Positions 11,601-26,600 of a stretch of DNA of 64,000 nucleotides are shown here, piece after piece (position 1 is the first letter of the stretch; every line of letters begins with the position of its first letter). The position numbers and the translations under genes are program-made. Where the stretch lies: the NCBI GenBank assembly GCA_002633005.1, contig NMRA01000174.1:530832-594831 (forward strand). The letters run 5' to 3'. The DNA comes from Phoronis australis. Taxonomy: Eukaryota; Phoronida; Phoronidae. The notes below the pieces were generated by a model. It was not told the DNA's origin, ran no database searches, and was given only the letters and a program-made list of their open reading frames with translations.

Positions 11601-14600
11601 TGTACTAGGTCATTGACGATGACTGCAATGATGATGATGATGACGATGATGGTGGTGGTGATGATGAGTGTTTGTCACTGAAACATTCACCTAATTTTGA
11701 ACTCCTGTAAGTGATAGCAACTGATGCATTGATACCTTTTCAAATTGTTGGCAGGCTCTGCTTTGAGTGCTGTGGTGGGTGAGAAGGTACTCCCTGCCAG
11801 CAAGTCCATGCAGTTGACGTATCTGAAGAAGAACAAGTATGATGACACAAGTAGGTGCACAGAGCCTCCTGGTGGAGACTGAGGGAACAAAGATGTGTTA
11901 AAGTGCCTGGGAACACCATTTTTCCTGTTTTGACAAGTAACCATAATGAACCTTCTTTAATACTGCTTTATATGATGGTCAAAAATTCAGTTTCCCTAAA
12001 ATGAGAAAATAGACAGTAAGTGCTTTTCATCCTTGATTTCTTGCCAGTCATCCTGGGCGTCATGTTTGCTATTACATAACCGTTACTGTCCCCCATTTAC
12101 CAACTAATGGAGGTCATGGTTTATGTTATGTAATGAGCTGACTGGAGAAAGTTTTTGATGGTTAATGCCATGGAATGACCAGTTGACATACCTTGCTCTA
12201 ACCCACCCATTGTGCCATGAGGGTTGTTTTTTAATCAAAAATGGTGTTTGTGTGCACTTTAATGTCAGTAATACTACTGAATTTTTGCCGTTGCAACATT
12301 GGAAACTCAAAGGGACTGGGTCACATTAATCAGAGTAAATGCAAATTTTACTTAAAAAAACTACCAAATGGTCTGTTTTAAACTTATGACCTGGTAAAGG
12401 AGTGTTTAACTTAGACAGAATCTAACGTGAGAACTGTGCTTGTGTAAAGAATAGAATTAAGTATGCAAAGATTTGATTTAGATGACAAACAGTACTTAAG
12501 ATTTTAACCTAAATTTGACACTCTTGGAGAATTAGATTTCTCTCAAGTCATTCAGCTAGTTCTATTGTGACCATTTATGGTACTGCATTTCTTGACTTCT
12601 TTAAAAGTTTGTGTGGAATAATTCACCATCGTTATTCTGACACACTGAATATGAAAACTGTTTCATTTCTTACATTTTGGGCTTGGAAGGGTTAACCAGT
12701 CTTCATGGGGGCTTAGGATTTTGCGGAGGGTTGTGAATCTAGGGTGTCATTCATACACAATTGGCCTTTTGAAATTGACAAGCAAAAGTGTTTTCTTATG
12801 ACCCCTGCTCTTAATCATACAACTGTCCCAGTTGGACTGTGTAAGTAAACACAGCTTAACAAGGGTTTATGGTCCTGGTTGAGAAGATAATTGTTTTATT
12901 GCCCCCTGTTTGTTTTGGATAGCCAAGCCCGGAATGTAAAGAAGATTGTGAAATTATTTTCTTTATTTTCAACTCCTGACATCAGGTGTGGCAGGTACAA
13001 CTTTGTGATGAGACTTTTGTTTAGTTTTGCATCCGCTGTTTGAATTTTATACGTTTACGGTGCATGGTAGTATGCATGTCACTTTAGTTTAGTTTGGTGT
13101 TGGGTGATTGAGTGTTTTATGTTTATAGGCCTTTTCCCACCAAGTAAAAACGGGTACTAGTGAAGTGAACTTAAACTTTTAAGTTAATTTGAGCTTTCCC
13201 ATTATCTTCAATAGTTAACAGGCACTGGAGTTCACACTAGGTGATATCACCATCAAAATTGTAACAAGATGGAGTTGTTGACTAGAGAAGTGACCCTGCT
13301 GTTAATTTCTGATGGACGCTTAAGTTGCACGTTACAACTGTAGCCATGTGTCAACGCTTTACTGTTTATTGTGAAGTAAACTTTAGCTGTTAGTTTATAT
13401 CCAAGCACGAATTTAGGAATTCCCACTGACCGATACTACTGTACCCTAAACAGCGTAGCACCGACTTTAGTCGGAAAAGTCTTTTTTATGCTTAATAGCA
13501 TGCATGTGATGAGACTTTGGTCTCAATATCCTCTTCCGCTAATACCACAGTGCTCTGTTTTAGTTTGAATTATTTACCCACATTGCTGAGAATCCGCATG
13601 ACTTGGCCCATATTTGTACACTTGGTACTGTGAATAACAGTAATTTGCTTTAAGATTAGTTTGGTAGTTGTCATTATGATGCCATGGCCACAACACCCCA
13701 TGAGGTGGCTATTCTGACTTGGCGTTCTTAAACCCTGTCCTTGACTTGACCTCTTGTGGGATTTGGTGATAATGCTAGTTAACTTTTAGCAACGTATATT
13801 GAAGTATAATGCAGACATAAAAAAATGTAAAGCTGAGTGAGGTGTGATGATCTATTTCTCACTCTTCTGACTCACCTCAGAGGAGTGTTAGCAGGCCTAC
13901 CTTTTGAAACCTACTAGGTCAATTGTGCAATGCGTTTTAGTCACCTCTGTAAAAAGGAGAGCTGATTCTGAGACGTGAGAATGTGGAAATTTGGTGTTTT
14001 CAGTTTACAGTAAACTCAAGATTTCTTGGGACAGAGTTCTGGGGAGATCACTCAGTTGTATATAGCTGTTTGGTAGAATATTCCGTCACAGTGACTGGGC
14101 TTAAATATATTATGGGCTGATATCTAAATTAATTATCCCAACTCTGTAAAGTCCTGAATTGCTGGCTGAGTGCAAAATATAATGACAAGGCTATAGTCAC
14201 TCTGACTAGAGGTCCTATACTGTGGTGACTCATAACTGATTGGCCTGAGTAGTGATGTGTGTGAGCACCATATTCTTCCTTTTCCTGCCAAGCACGATTT
14301 AACATGTTGTGACACTGCTATATGGCATACAACCTACAACTGAATGTGGTAGAGAATACCTTTGTCAGCCTAGCACATTGATGGTCCCAAATTCACAGAC
14401 TCACTTTATCACTGTTCGTCGCATTTCTTTCTCAAATTTGTCGTATTTTGAAGCACCGTTTTAAAATCAATTGTGATGGACTCCAAACTCATGAGTTTTA
14501 CTTGAGACTCTTATAGAAATTGTTGGCGTGGCACTAATGAAGTGAACTTTAAATTTTCATGTGACGTTATTGGTTTAGTTTTGAACGAAGCCTCGAAGTT

Positions 14601-17600
14601 GGTTGTCTTGAGTCCTACATAATACCACTTTAGTATGGAAGAACTGAAGAATGTGATGATTATTTAACAAAGTTTGTTGAAAATAATTTGAATTTTGAAT
14701 GTCATGGTTGACTTTGGGCAGTATTAGACGTAGCCTTGGTGCAAAGCTGTATATTAAATACAATAGTCTTCCACTGAGCTGGGTGGCTGTATTAGACATT
14801 ACATTAGCAGCATACTATACCGCATCATGTCTTGCAGGGCCTGAAAATGACAACTTTGTTGAGGTCCTCACTGATATGCGCCGCAAGCTTCAATGGGTCG
14901 TTGACTTGCCCAGGCATGGGCATGGTACCAGGGAACAGGTTGAAAAGTTGGCGGATTTCCCTCATGCTGATCTTTTGGTAAGCTTTGAAATTTTTTGTGT
15001 GAGCAGTGAAATTTTAAAATTTGTAGCATCTCAGTGACTTTATCAGCGTAGTACTCATCTAAGTTAACACCAGGGGGTGCTAAAACTGGGAAATTTGAAA
15101 ATCAAAGGGTGGGTGTTAAGCCGAGCATGAGTGTTTTAAAAACAAAAATTTTGAGAAGTCAGGGACGTGCACTTTCATAAATGATCATTTCTCAAATGTC
15201 AGTTTTGCCCACAAATATTAATACAGGCAAAAAGAATAACTTCATGTGACCTTCAGTAAAAAGTAAGTATTTTCATGCCTGAATAAGGCAATGTGACACT
15301 GAATATGACTGTAATCCAAAGGTGACTAGTTGCATCTGTTGTGGAATTGAGCTAAAATTCTTATCAGAGGGGTTTTTCCCAAAGACACTGGTATTATCAA
15401 GGAAATATCATTTGAATTGATTGAGGTGTGGGCATTTAAAAGTGAAAATTTTAGTTTGGGTATTAAGCTGAAGATTGGTGTTATATTTAGGATCAATTGG
15501 ATTTTGATGCACACCATAGGTGCTCAAAGACCAATATTTTTCCTTGGTTGGGTAGAGGATATCAGATTCATTGCAATGAGATCAGTTTGAGGCATCATTC
15601 TTTGAAGCAAAACAAGTTTATGTTAGAATCACGTTGTTGCAAGTTTGAACACAATGACAAGTTCCTGGAGGGGATGAAGGGATCTTTGAGGGCCACGGCT
15701 CTAATGAGGTAAAGATTTATTAAACAAATAGAACTTGAATATCGCTACTTGTAAGCTTTCTTGAATGGATAAAGACTGGTTGTGTTTTTAACTGAAAGCA
15801 AAACGAGTATTTTGAGTTTACTTGTTATGACAATCCCCTATTTTCCTGTTGTCATGCAATGTTTTCAATTCAAGTTCTTGCCATGAGTCCTTTAATTTTT
15901 GTATTAGTTTTGTTAAAAGATTTGTCTGAATAAAATTTCATTTTCAATATGATATTGTTGTCATGACTAGCCAGAAGAAGAGACATCTACAGCCACGGTT
16001 GGTTTGACAGTCTGTGATTTTGTTTAGTGTTTCCCTTGTGCATGATTCCTGCCTCACTGTCCACTATAAATAAGCGCCATGATTGAAACTGATGCGTAAA
16101 CTTGGAACTGCTATAATATATGTATGTTTTCACGACAACAAGGTTGTGCAGAGTAACTGGTGTGAATAAGCAGTCAGTTGACAAATTTCGTGCTGTCCTC
16201 GTAATTGTCAAATAGAGGGTACATTATCTTGGTAAAAAATGGGAGCCTCAGTATTCACTAGGTGATGTAGTGATGAAGAAAGGATCTTTTTAATGGTAAG
16301 ATTTGAAACAGAACACTGTTGATCAGCATAGATGCATTCATGAGATAAGGTTGACATACTTTACACAGTCAGTCAGTGCCACCTAGTGGGTTTCAAGTTC
16401 CTCATATAGACCTTGCTACGTGCCATTCAAAGGAGGATGTCATTCTTAAGCTGCCATTCAATGATTACCCAAATTGTTTCCATTGAGGTGCTGAAAACAT
16501 CAGATATCCCAATGGTGTTCAGCACTTGCGAAAAACTAAGGGAGATAACTGCTGCAAAGGGGGAATTGAATGGTCTTTTGTTGTGGCCTTCTTTGCTTCA
16601 CCTGCCTGTCAAAGTTTGAAATGCCTGGCTTGAGATTTTAAAACGTTGAAACACAGAAGCTGTTAATATTGAATGATAATTTGTAAAGGGAACAGTTTGT
16701 ATTCTATGGCAAGTAGAGATAATTAAAGAACTGGACCAGGTGAATATCTTTAAAATTTTCTTACGGTATGTTATCTCAAATTGTCTAGTCTATAAAATGA
16801 AAAAATTCAACATTTTGCAAATAATCTGCATGAAGGGAAGGGTTTTCCAAAATATTATCTATACTTTTATTTTTTTTCTGCGATTATATTATGAACGATA
16901 CTGATTTCAGCTCTTTGTCCTAAGCGTGCGCAGACAGTCCAAGCTTTTATGCATAATTGTATTTGTTTGTGACCCACTCCCTTATATGTTAGGCATATGT
17001 ATGCAGTCAGTATTTGCCTAGTGTTTTCATGTATACACCTTAGTCACAAAGTCACCATTTTAAAAGTGAGCCTCTTTTTAGGTTTTAAAAACAATGCTTT
17101 CCCCACTTAATCACAGTGCAAAGCGTGATTTTTTCGCATGCCTTGTTAATATTTATGTCTCAAATGCATTGTTTTTAAACCTAAGAAGAGGCTTACTTTT
17201 AAAACGGGGACTGTGTAAATAAGGTGTATACTACTTTCAGTATATTGAAATGTATCTGTGCTGTATTAAAGGCTTTAGTTGTGTTGTATATGGGACTTGT
17301 AAAGTGTGTTTTGATTGGTGTGAGTTGGCTTTAGTGGTGGTGATCTGTATAAAACAGTCTCAATACATCCTACCTTCGGTAAAGCTTACAACCTAGAATC
17401 AAGTAGGCATTTCGTTTTCACTGTTGTGTAAAGCTGGATTTAGAAGAAGCAGTGTGGCCTAGTGTGATGGTGCCCGCCTTCTTTACTCGAGGTCGTGGGT
17501 TTGAGTCCCACTGGGCCACACTGCTAGACCCTTGAGTCAGGTTTCTAGCTCCTCAGCTCGGTTTTAACTATATATTGATAAAGCACAAAAAATAGTTTCT

Positions 17601-20600
17601 GGTGATCAGCGCAATGGGCCCACATGCGCGGCCTGTGCACGTCTGGTACAATGTGTACCAGTCCGCCTGCAATTATTTTTTAAAGCAGGATTTTGTATAA
17701 AAATGAACCAACCACTGTGTGAATTTAAAGCAGGCATTTCAGAAAGAGAACAATGTGAAAAGAAACTTGTGTGTCTGGTCTTCTCTTTTTAGTTGTTTTT
17801 AGCAGCGATTGCTATGTTTATTTAATTAATGAACCTCTTAATTACGGTATCATTATGTGAATATTTGGTGCTTCAAAATAGGCTGTTCTGGATATGCAAC
17901 ACGAAAGTTACTAAAAGGCCAAATTCTTCATATTTCCTTTCTGTTTTTAGCAAGTGAATCCTGTTGTGAGAGAGGATCCTGGAGAATTCATTTATGCTCT
18001 GCCTCGGGACAGGGCCAATCCAAGAGCTCGTTACAACCCGTATGACCTTCAAGTTGTGTCGGCCAATACGGCGCGACGTTCTAGCATTTACTGGACTGCT
18101 AGTGCATCAATGGTTACAATGGTACGTCTGAAAAGAAGTTAAAGTTGTAGTAACATGAAGAGTTCTTGTATTTAGTTAATGTCATGGGTAAATTAAATTT
18201 GGCCTTGCGCTCTGCATAACAATTTTTAATAACTGATTTTATCTCGTAGTCACTTCAGAAAAGTACAGTCTTATTGAATTTACTCATAAATGCTAGGTGC
18301 TCAAATGGTTTAACTTAGTTGTGACTTATTGCTAATCTGCGATGTGTCATTCGTTAAATTTGAAAAAAGTTATTCAGTGACAGAAGTGGATGCTTAAGAC
18401 AAATTTTCTGACTTAAGCCTTAAAGAGCCACGCAATGCCAAGTAGGTCAAGCTGTAATTATAAATTCCAGTTACTGTAAGTCTTTGTTATCAACAATGGA
18501 CCTTCCTGTTTTAACTATCAACGAACTCCATTCATTCTATGGTTTTATCATGTGTATTTAGCAATAATTTGTAACTTGCTGTATTAACAAACCGAAGCAG
18601 AGGGTTACATCCAAAACTTGAAAAACCACAATGTATGGGGCTTTAAGTCTCTTTTCTTAAGACGTATGTTGTATATCTGCCAGTGTGCTAGCATGTGATG
18701 GTTTTGTATCCTATCTAGGTGGAGGTTGATGAGAGAGGTGAAGAGAACATGACTATGACCCCAGCTTTGCAGTGGCTGTGGGCAAGACGACTTTACTACA
18801 TGATCCACCAAATTCCTGTATTTGTTAAGTTCAGGTGAGCTGAAAATATATACTCATCAGGTCAGTAAGTCTACAGATGTCTGCAAATTCATCATTGATA
18901 TGAACACCATATTGTTGTGTTTAAAAATTTTATGTAACATGTGGGCCAAGGCCTTAAGTGTTGAAATAGATTGATATATGTGACTGTTGTTTTTTCTATC
19001 TTGATGGAATTCCCATTTTTGTAGAATAAGAAAGTTGTCATCGAGCACTGATTGTAGCCTTAGGCAGGACATTACTTGGAGTTTTCCAGCATACTTGAAG
19101 TCATTCAGTTCTTGTCTGCAGCAAAGGGAATGTTGGAGAAAAGCTCCTTCACCAATCTGATTGTGCAGCACCTAAATAATATTTGTGGTGGAACGTTCGC
19201 ATTTTAAGAAAACTGAATGTGAATTAATTCCTTCTTTTGCTGTTGTTCAGGATATGGAAGAGTTTTCAAATGTGGAAGCTGTCTGTGAAGCATGACAAGA
19301 CATCAAGCAGCGTGTAAGTATTACTATGCTCTCCGCTTAGCTTGACATAGATCAACTGCTGTTAAATCATTTGTCAAATTCTTCGTCTGGTTGGTAATAT
19401 GTAGAAAATATGTAAACCAGCGATTCATGCTGATCCTTGTGTTATTTCAGGAAAGTCCTACACAAGCAGTTGTTCATGGCCAATGAAATCCTTCTTGGCT
19501 GTATACTTCATGTGCAAGGCCTCTGTCAAGCTGCCTCGGGTAGTCTTACTGGTCAAGGAACTGGAGATTCAGCCATCACTTTGGTCAAACTGGACAAAAC
19601 GGTCACTCTGACTTTGGCCGACTTTGTCCAGGCACAGCGGGACCAGGGTGCGTTTGCGACGAAACAGCTCAACGCACTTCGACAGCGAATCATTGATCTT
19701 GTGTGGGAATCGTGTGCGGTTAGTAAAATATCCCTGTACTTACTTTGTGGTTGCGTCAGAATGGTTTTCATGTATTTTTTAATAGCCATAGTAAGGTCTC
19801 ATCACTTTTATTTGCAAAAATCAATCTTTTAAAATTTTGTAAGGCTTTGACTGTGGTTGAGAATGCCCACAATTTCTCAAATTATTGTCTGATGGTAAGT
19901 TTAGTGTTGAGCTTAAAAATGGCGAAGCATTTATTTGGCACTACTTACCTTTCATGAAAAAAGTAAAAACTTAAAATTATACTTCTAGTTTAGTTTGTGT
20001 TACTGTCCTAAATTTATGTAAATTTCAAGTACTTTGTATAAAGTTGTATATTATGCATTTATTTATGTTGTAAATGACCTTTCTTCCATGAATTTTTATT
20101 CTCCTTTTTGTCTCTTTGGTGATGGAAGTTTGGTGACGCACTCATTTTTCAAAAAGTGTAGAACGTTACTGTTTTCTCATGGATAAATCAACAAGCAAAG
20201 TCTATGGCATGTTATTGTGCACAAGACATGGCAATGATTAAGAGGGCCCTGCATTTTGGGAATCAGTTATCTCCACTGAATAACATGCACCAATGAAACT
20301 GGTTCTCAAAATCCAGGACCCCCTGTAAGTGGCTGTTTCTCAGGACAGAGTAATCCCTTTATGGTATATCGTATAATTATACATAATGAGACTCAATGAT
20401 GTCTTGAGCTTAGATGTGACTTTTAATGGCTGGATTCTGCTATTTGTTTTCTGATGGCACATTTTCCATCACAGACTGTTGCTGAAATGGAGGGAATAAC
20501 GCACGGCATTCGACCTGCGGGTCAGGCAAGCACGATCGCGAAGGCACTCGTAAAAGAGGAAGTTGTGGAGAAGAAGCAACAAAAATGGGACAGGAAGTCA

Positions 20601-23600
20601 AGACTCGCCGCAAAATATGAAAAAGACACCAAGAAAGAAGAAGTGATTGAAGCTGCAGCTCAACCAAAGAGTATGTAATAACAGCCACTGTTCAACATAG
20701 CTGTGATCCTGCAACTAGTGCGTCTCCACATAGCGATAGAGTTATTTGTTTACAAACATATAGTTACACCTGCAGATCAAATGAATCCAATTTGGAATGA
20801 AGTTTGCAGGCATCATACAGTGAAATTACTGTTTGCTTGACTTAACGCCCTTTCAAAATTTTCAAATGCTCATCTTTATAATGCCCATGCTGGGCTTAAC
20901 ACCCACCCCGGCCTGATTTTTGAGTTTCTCAATCTAAGGGCCCTGGGCAGTAACCCGGATGAGTACGGTGCCACTCTTTGTGATAGGTCTTCACTTGTGT
21001 GGCGTAAAAAGCCAATATCTGAAAATATTAGCAGTTAAAAAATGTTTTGTCTTTATCNGGCAATGATTAAAAGGGCCCTGCATTTTGGGAATCAGTTATC
21101 TCCACTGAATAACATGCACCAATGAAACTGGTTCTCAAAATCCAGGACCCCCTGTAAGTGACTGTTTCTCAGGACAGAGTAATCCCTTGATGGTATATCG
21201 TATAATTATACATAATGAGACTCAATGATGTCTTGAGCTTAGATGTGACTTTTAATGGCTGGATTCTGCTATTTGTTTTCTGATGGCACAATTTCCATCA
21301 CAGACTGTTGCTGAAATGGAGGGAATAACGCACGGCATTCGACCTGCGGGTCAGGCAAGCACGATCGCGAAGGCACTCGTAAAAGAGGAAGTCGTGGAGA
21401 AGAAGCAACAAAAATGGGACAGGAAGTCAAGACTCGCCGCAAAATATGAAAAAGACACCAAGAAAGAGGAAGTGATTGAAGCTGCAGCACAGCCAAAGAG
21501 TATGTAATAATACCTGCCACTTTTCAACATAGCTGTGATCCTACAACTAGTGCGTCTCCACATAGCGATAGAGTTATTTGTTTACAAACATATAGTTACA
21601 CCTGCAGATCAAATAAATCCAATTTGGAATGAAGTTTGCAGGCATCATACAGTAAAATTACTGTTTGGGTCCAGGTTAAGACTTATGCTTGGCTTAACAC
21701 CCTTTCAAAATTTTCAAATTCTCATCTTTAGAACGCTCATGCTTGGCTTAACACCCACCCCGGTCTGATTTTTGAGTTTCTCAATCTAAGGGCCCTGGGC
21801 ACTAACCCGGATGAGTATGGTGCCACTCTTTGTGATAGGTCTTCACTTGTGTGGCGTAAAAAGCCAATATCTGAAAATATTAGCAGTTAAAAAATGTTTT
21901 GTCTTTATCTACCTGGCTCATTGTGTTGTGCAGGTACATGTCTATTGTATTTCCAGGTAGAAAAACTGGGACATATCTTTCTTAAGTCATGCTCACACTA
22001 TGAATATGTCTTGCTCTAGATCAACTTGTCTTCATGAACAAGTTGTCCGAGAACAAGTTACCCTACCTCGATAATGTGGGGTTAGTTGACATACGTTTGT
22101 CCAGGTGGCCTAGTGCAAATAATGTCCCCACTACTCATAACATGAAATAGCCGTGGTGCAAACTCGGGGACTTCTGGGTCTATAATATGGAACACTCTCA
22201 TGGATTTGAATAGGCTGTTGCCCTCTCACATTGTTTGGGTTGTTTTCCTGAAAACGAACGTCTTAATTCATTAAGAAACTCATCAGCTTAATATGTACAT
22301 CCATCGAACAAAGAGTTGTGGTTGCTCAGGAATTTCGACCAGCCCGAGTTGGCGTGCTGGCTACTACGGACAGTTTATCAAATAGCATTATGTAGTAAAC
22401 CTAGTGACAGCTTGATCCAGGAGTAAATTGTTCTAGTGTAACTCTTAGCGTGTGTGACACTTTACAGTTCAGCATATACCCTTCATGCTACGTTTTCATC
22501 ATACAGGTACACGTCCACTGTACGCCCAAGTAGCCGAGTGGAGGCGGATCCTTGTCCGCCTCTCGCAGTTCTTGAAAACCATTGATTACATCCTGATTGA
22601 CTTTCTTCGGAGATTAGTCAGAACGTCTGTAAAGTCTCTGCTTGACTTTCTGTCTACCTCACAGAATACACTTGATGCAGAGGTATGACTACTGTTTGTT
22701 TTGGGCATAACTTTGACGCCAAGTTTGTGTTTACTTATTAAATGAAATATTGATGGTTTTCATTTTGTTAATCTATAGATTACATAATTTATTTTCCCAA
22801 AAGATGAAAAACTGATTTGATATAATGTTGAAGTGACCATTAGAAAACCCTCCCATTTGGTTTCAACTCCACACAACATTAGCTTCTAAATTGAGGCTTG
22901 TCCAAACATCAACTTAGTCCATTGTTAAGCATTGTCAGTTTTTTTGTCCGGTATAACGACTGTTGGTCAATTATCTACCCCGGTTTAAATAGTCACTAAA
23001 ACTATTCATCTATGGATACCAAAGAAGCGAGACCTAATGCATCTGTCTTGGCTATTTCTTGTAAAAAACGACCCGAACTTGATTTTTTACAAGGAATCCA
23101 ATTTCCGAGGCCAAACAGATCAAAAAGTCACCAGTTTTAGTCCATGATATATCAATTAATTTTGGCCAGTGTTTAATTACTGTGAAGCCGTCGCTATTGC
23201 ACTACTTGCTCTACTACACACAATGGGACATTAGATTATATTCTATGATAAATAGGCCTCTTGACGGCAGTGGGAATTGTACAAATCTTTTGACAAAGTA
23301 CAAGGTGTTGTGAAATGGGACAAATTTCTAATTTTACTAAAATATTTGAACAAACAAAAGCATTGATGGTTTTGAAGTGCAACATTATTGGACTTACTTC
23401 TATCGTCTTCAAGCTACTACATTGTACTGAGAAATGTCACTTCAAATATTATTATACATTTGTGCTATGTCACCTAGAATAGACTGACAAAATATGGTTT
23501 AGACTGACTTTTATTAAATATATTATCATCAGGTTTACATATGAATTGCATGCACAGTTTTATGTGGAATAGTCTGATATAAGGTGCCCGCATTTTGAGA

Positions 23601-26600
23601 ACCATTTTTTTCCACTGAATAACGGGCATCAACTGGTTCTCGAAACGCGGCAGACTACTGTGATTTTATGTCTTTAGAAATAAATTACTATCCTTTGCAT
23701 GTCTGAACATGAATTCAGGAAGATGAAGATGACGACATCTCACTAGATTCAGATGATGAGTCGAACACATACAGTCGCGCTGCTACCACTCCGTAAGTAT
23801 TAGGCAAACATTAATAAGATTTCTGCAAAATTGTCAAGAAATGGTTTGTGTCAAGACTGTACAGTAAACAAGTCTTCCTTGCAAAAACTTCTTCTCTTAG
23901 ATGTCTTGGGTACACTTAATTTAAAAGTAAATTTCTTTTCGCAACATTTCAATACTGTTAATAGTATCTATTGAACTTTTACTAATTTTTCCATTCGTGT
24001 TTTGCACATAGCTGCAAGCTCACTGTAATCTTTACAATGGCTGCAATTGATTGACTTCCATGGATCCACCGTGTCAACCAGCTAAAACATCTGATTGTAA
24101 GCCAGGAGTCGTCATAGGCAGCCAATCAGATGTCTTTTCTCGTTGACTTGGCAGAACTGGTGAAATCAATCTAGTGTGGCCTGTGATGTCACTAAAATCA
24201 AATAATGTTGTTAAATTGTATTATTTTTTCTAATATGTCTTTGTACATTTCTATTGAATTACATTAATTATGAATTGTGTATAAAGCGTCATAGATAGAC
24301 TGCTGTGTTCTATACACACTGGAAGAATCTTTTACAATCATTTTCAATCTCTTAAAATCAAAAACTTGATTCTCTCTCTTATTATTCATGTAGTGTTGGT
24401 GTGTGTACTTAATCTCATTTCCTTTCATTCTGTTGCTATAAATAATCATAGGAAAAAGAAAAGGTAAGGAGTTAGTTCCCCTGATTCCCTTGATGGCCAT
24501 CATGGCATGGCTTTGTTTCAAGCATTAGTCACACTGAGTGGGAGGACTTTTGAGGTGTTTGACCACAACACGTTTTCTTCAGAGTGTCTTAAGATTCATA
24601 ATCGTTTTCTGGAGAATCTTGCACTGATAATTCCATGTCAATGGCTGCCAAAATGATTGTGTCTCTGTGGCAGGTATGTGATGAAAATGCGATGAGGGGT
24701 AAGCAATATTTACCCTAAGGACCAGTTAATAAATCACTCTTAAATTATTTATGGACTATTCTAAGGAATGACTCTCTTAGCAGGACCTTCAACTTTTGAC
24801 ACAGTGGACTCTTCAACAAGAGGCTTAAAATTGTTTAAAATCTTTCTAACAACTTTATCAGCTTACATCATTTCAGTCTTATTTATGGGGAACTCTCCAG
24901 TTGGTTTCCACAGCCATATAATTATTAGATGATAATTGCAGTCCTACAAGCCAAAAGTCCTGTGACTTGGTACCTCTGATGCATTTGCTAGTTTCAGATC
25001 TGATGTCCTTTAGTTGCAGTTTAGTGCTGATGATTCAGTGGAAACCATGGAACTGACCAGTTTGAGTGTTATATTCATCCATTTGGTGGAGGGTGTTTGT
25101 TTACAAGCGAAACCAGTAGTCAAGAATCTTGATTCTTTGATAGTAAAGTGTTTTATATTGACAGTCTCTTGATTGCCAATTCCTGAATGTTTTGTGTTCC
25201 ATTCAAACATTTCTGTTGGCATTCAATTGTTTTCCTTCATTTCATGATTTAGATTCAATAGATGTGCTTTGAAGTCAATATGCAAATCAGGTTTATCTAA
25301 ATTTTTAGTCCAAGTTGTTATGTTTTGTTCTTACTAGACTCATCAAGATTTACGCTTAATAAGTCATTGTAAATGTTTAATTCAGTAGGTAAGTTTTTAT
25401 TATATGAAAAATCACTTGAGTCTATAAAATCATGGTCATAATATTTAAGGTGAGAGGAGGTTAGCAAGTCTGTAAAGTATCAAATGTACCCAGTTACTCA
25501 ATTGCTTATTTGTGTAGAATAAATGTTATGATTATCACTATTATTTGTGTGCAGCACACGAGTTGAGAGCTCTATTGGACCCACCCCCAGTATTCCTGGA
25601 TCAGCGTCTAGTTCTCAACGTCGTCTTAGGAAGCTACAACAGAAGAATAAGCCCAAGGAACCATACGTGATCCCCCAGTACGACTGGGAGGCCATGCCAG
25701 AGAGAACGGAAACACCTGACGTCGACCAGGTATGTGAAAGGCGTATCGTTCAAAAGGCTGAGACCGGTCTGAAAAATTACCGAAGATTTGATTTTCCTGG
25801 TAGAATGTCACGTGTTACTTAATCTTGAGTGCTTGTGACTGTTTTTTAAATTTACTTATGCTCTGTTTTACCTGTTTTGAGTAAGGTTTCTAAAATGACC
25901 CTTACCACCTTTAGTTTGGTTTGTATTTGTGTCCATAAGTTCATACCTTTATCTAAAAACATTTTATTTAATAACTTGAAGTAACTTGATTGTATGGCTA
26001 AATGCTAAGATTACTTACAATCAATAATACTTTCCCTTGTACTTTGTTCTAGTCAAAGACATATATGCAAACATTTTTCAATTGTGGCAGCTGTCACGAA
26101 ACAGATTGAACATTAAGTAGTTGGCGTTTTTGACATCACAGAAAGCCTTTGCAATTATTTTTGTTTGAACTTGAAGAAGGTTTACCATTACCTGTTTGCC
26201 TCACTAGGTGCTTCAAGAGGCTAAACAACAGGGTGAAACCATTGAGGTGGCCAGACCTGTCATCTCAATCCAACTTGTACTCAATGTACCGGACGTACTG
26301 CCCAGCTCCAAGTACAGGCGGAGATCACGCGGACTGTCTCGCCAGATGGACTCTCGTGAATTGGGTAGACATGTCACATTCCCGCATGACAGTGAAGGTA
26401 GTGATGAAGTTCATAAAATTATCAGTCTTTAAAACGTCTTTCATAAAGAACTTGTTGAGCGATATCAGGGGTGTCTTGAGTTTAGCTCAGGTGGTTTGTG
26501 CAGTGGGCCCAACCGTGTACCCTATGCAAAAGACGTCAGAACCCTGCACTCTTTTTTATATATTATCAGTCTATGCATTACCAGTGATAAATTCATTAAC

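Larger units (their letters stand above)
14978..17950 (+). other. Intron 6, about 3 kb, repeat-bearing
   Basis: No coding exon is needed, because phases match across it. It contains a foldback element (17031-17231) and a tRNA-like SINE head (17454-17519), listed separately. Confidence 0.5.
20230..21057 (+). repeat. First copy of duplicated segment (haplotype A)
   Basis: This segment of about 828 bases is repeated after the single N at 21058. It carries exon 11 with flanking intron. The copies differ by scattered substitutions and small indels (for example around 20830-20850 versus 21660-21690), as expected for two alleles. Confidence 0.85.

Noticed and set aside
11617-11668. GAT/GGT trinucleotide run as coding acidic stretch
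   Set aside because: Simple repeat inside intron 4; flanking exons join in phase without it.
17454-17519. Functional tRNA gene
   Set aside because: The acceptor stem and B box are good but the anticodon arm does not fold well; a SINE head is more likely.
20475-21499. Mutually exclusive duplicated exon 11 as a real splicing switch
   Set aside because: The two copies encode identical residues and are separated by an N where the sequence resets; a functional switch would be expected to differ.
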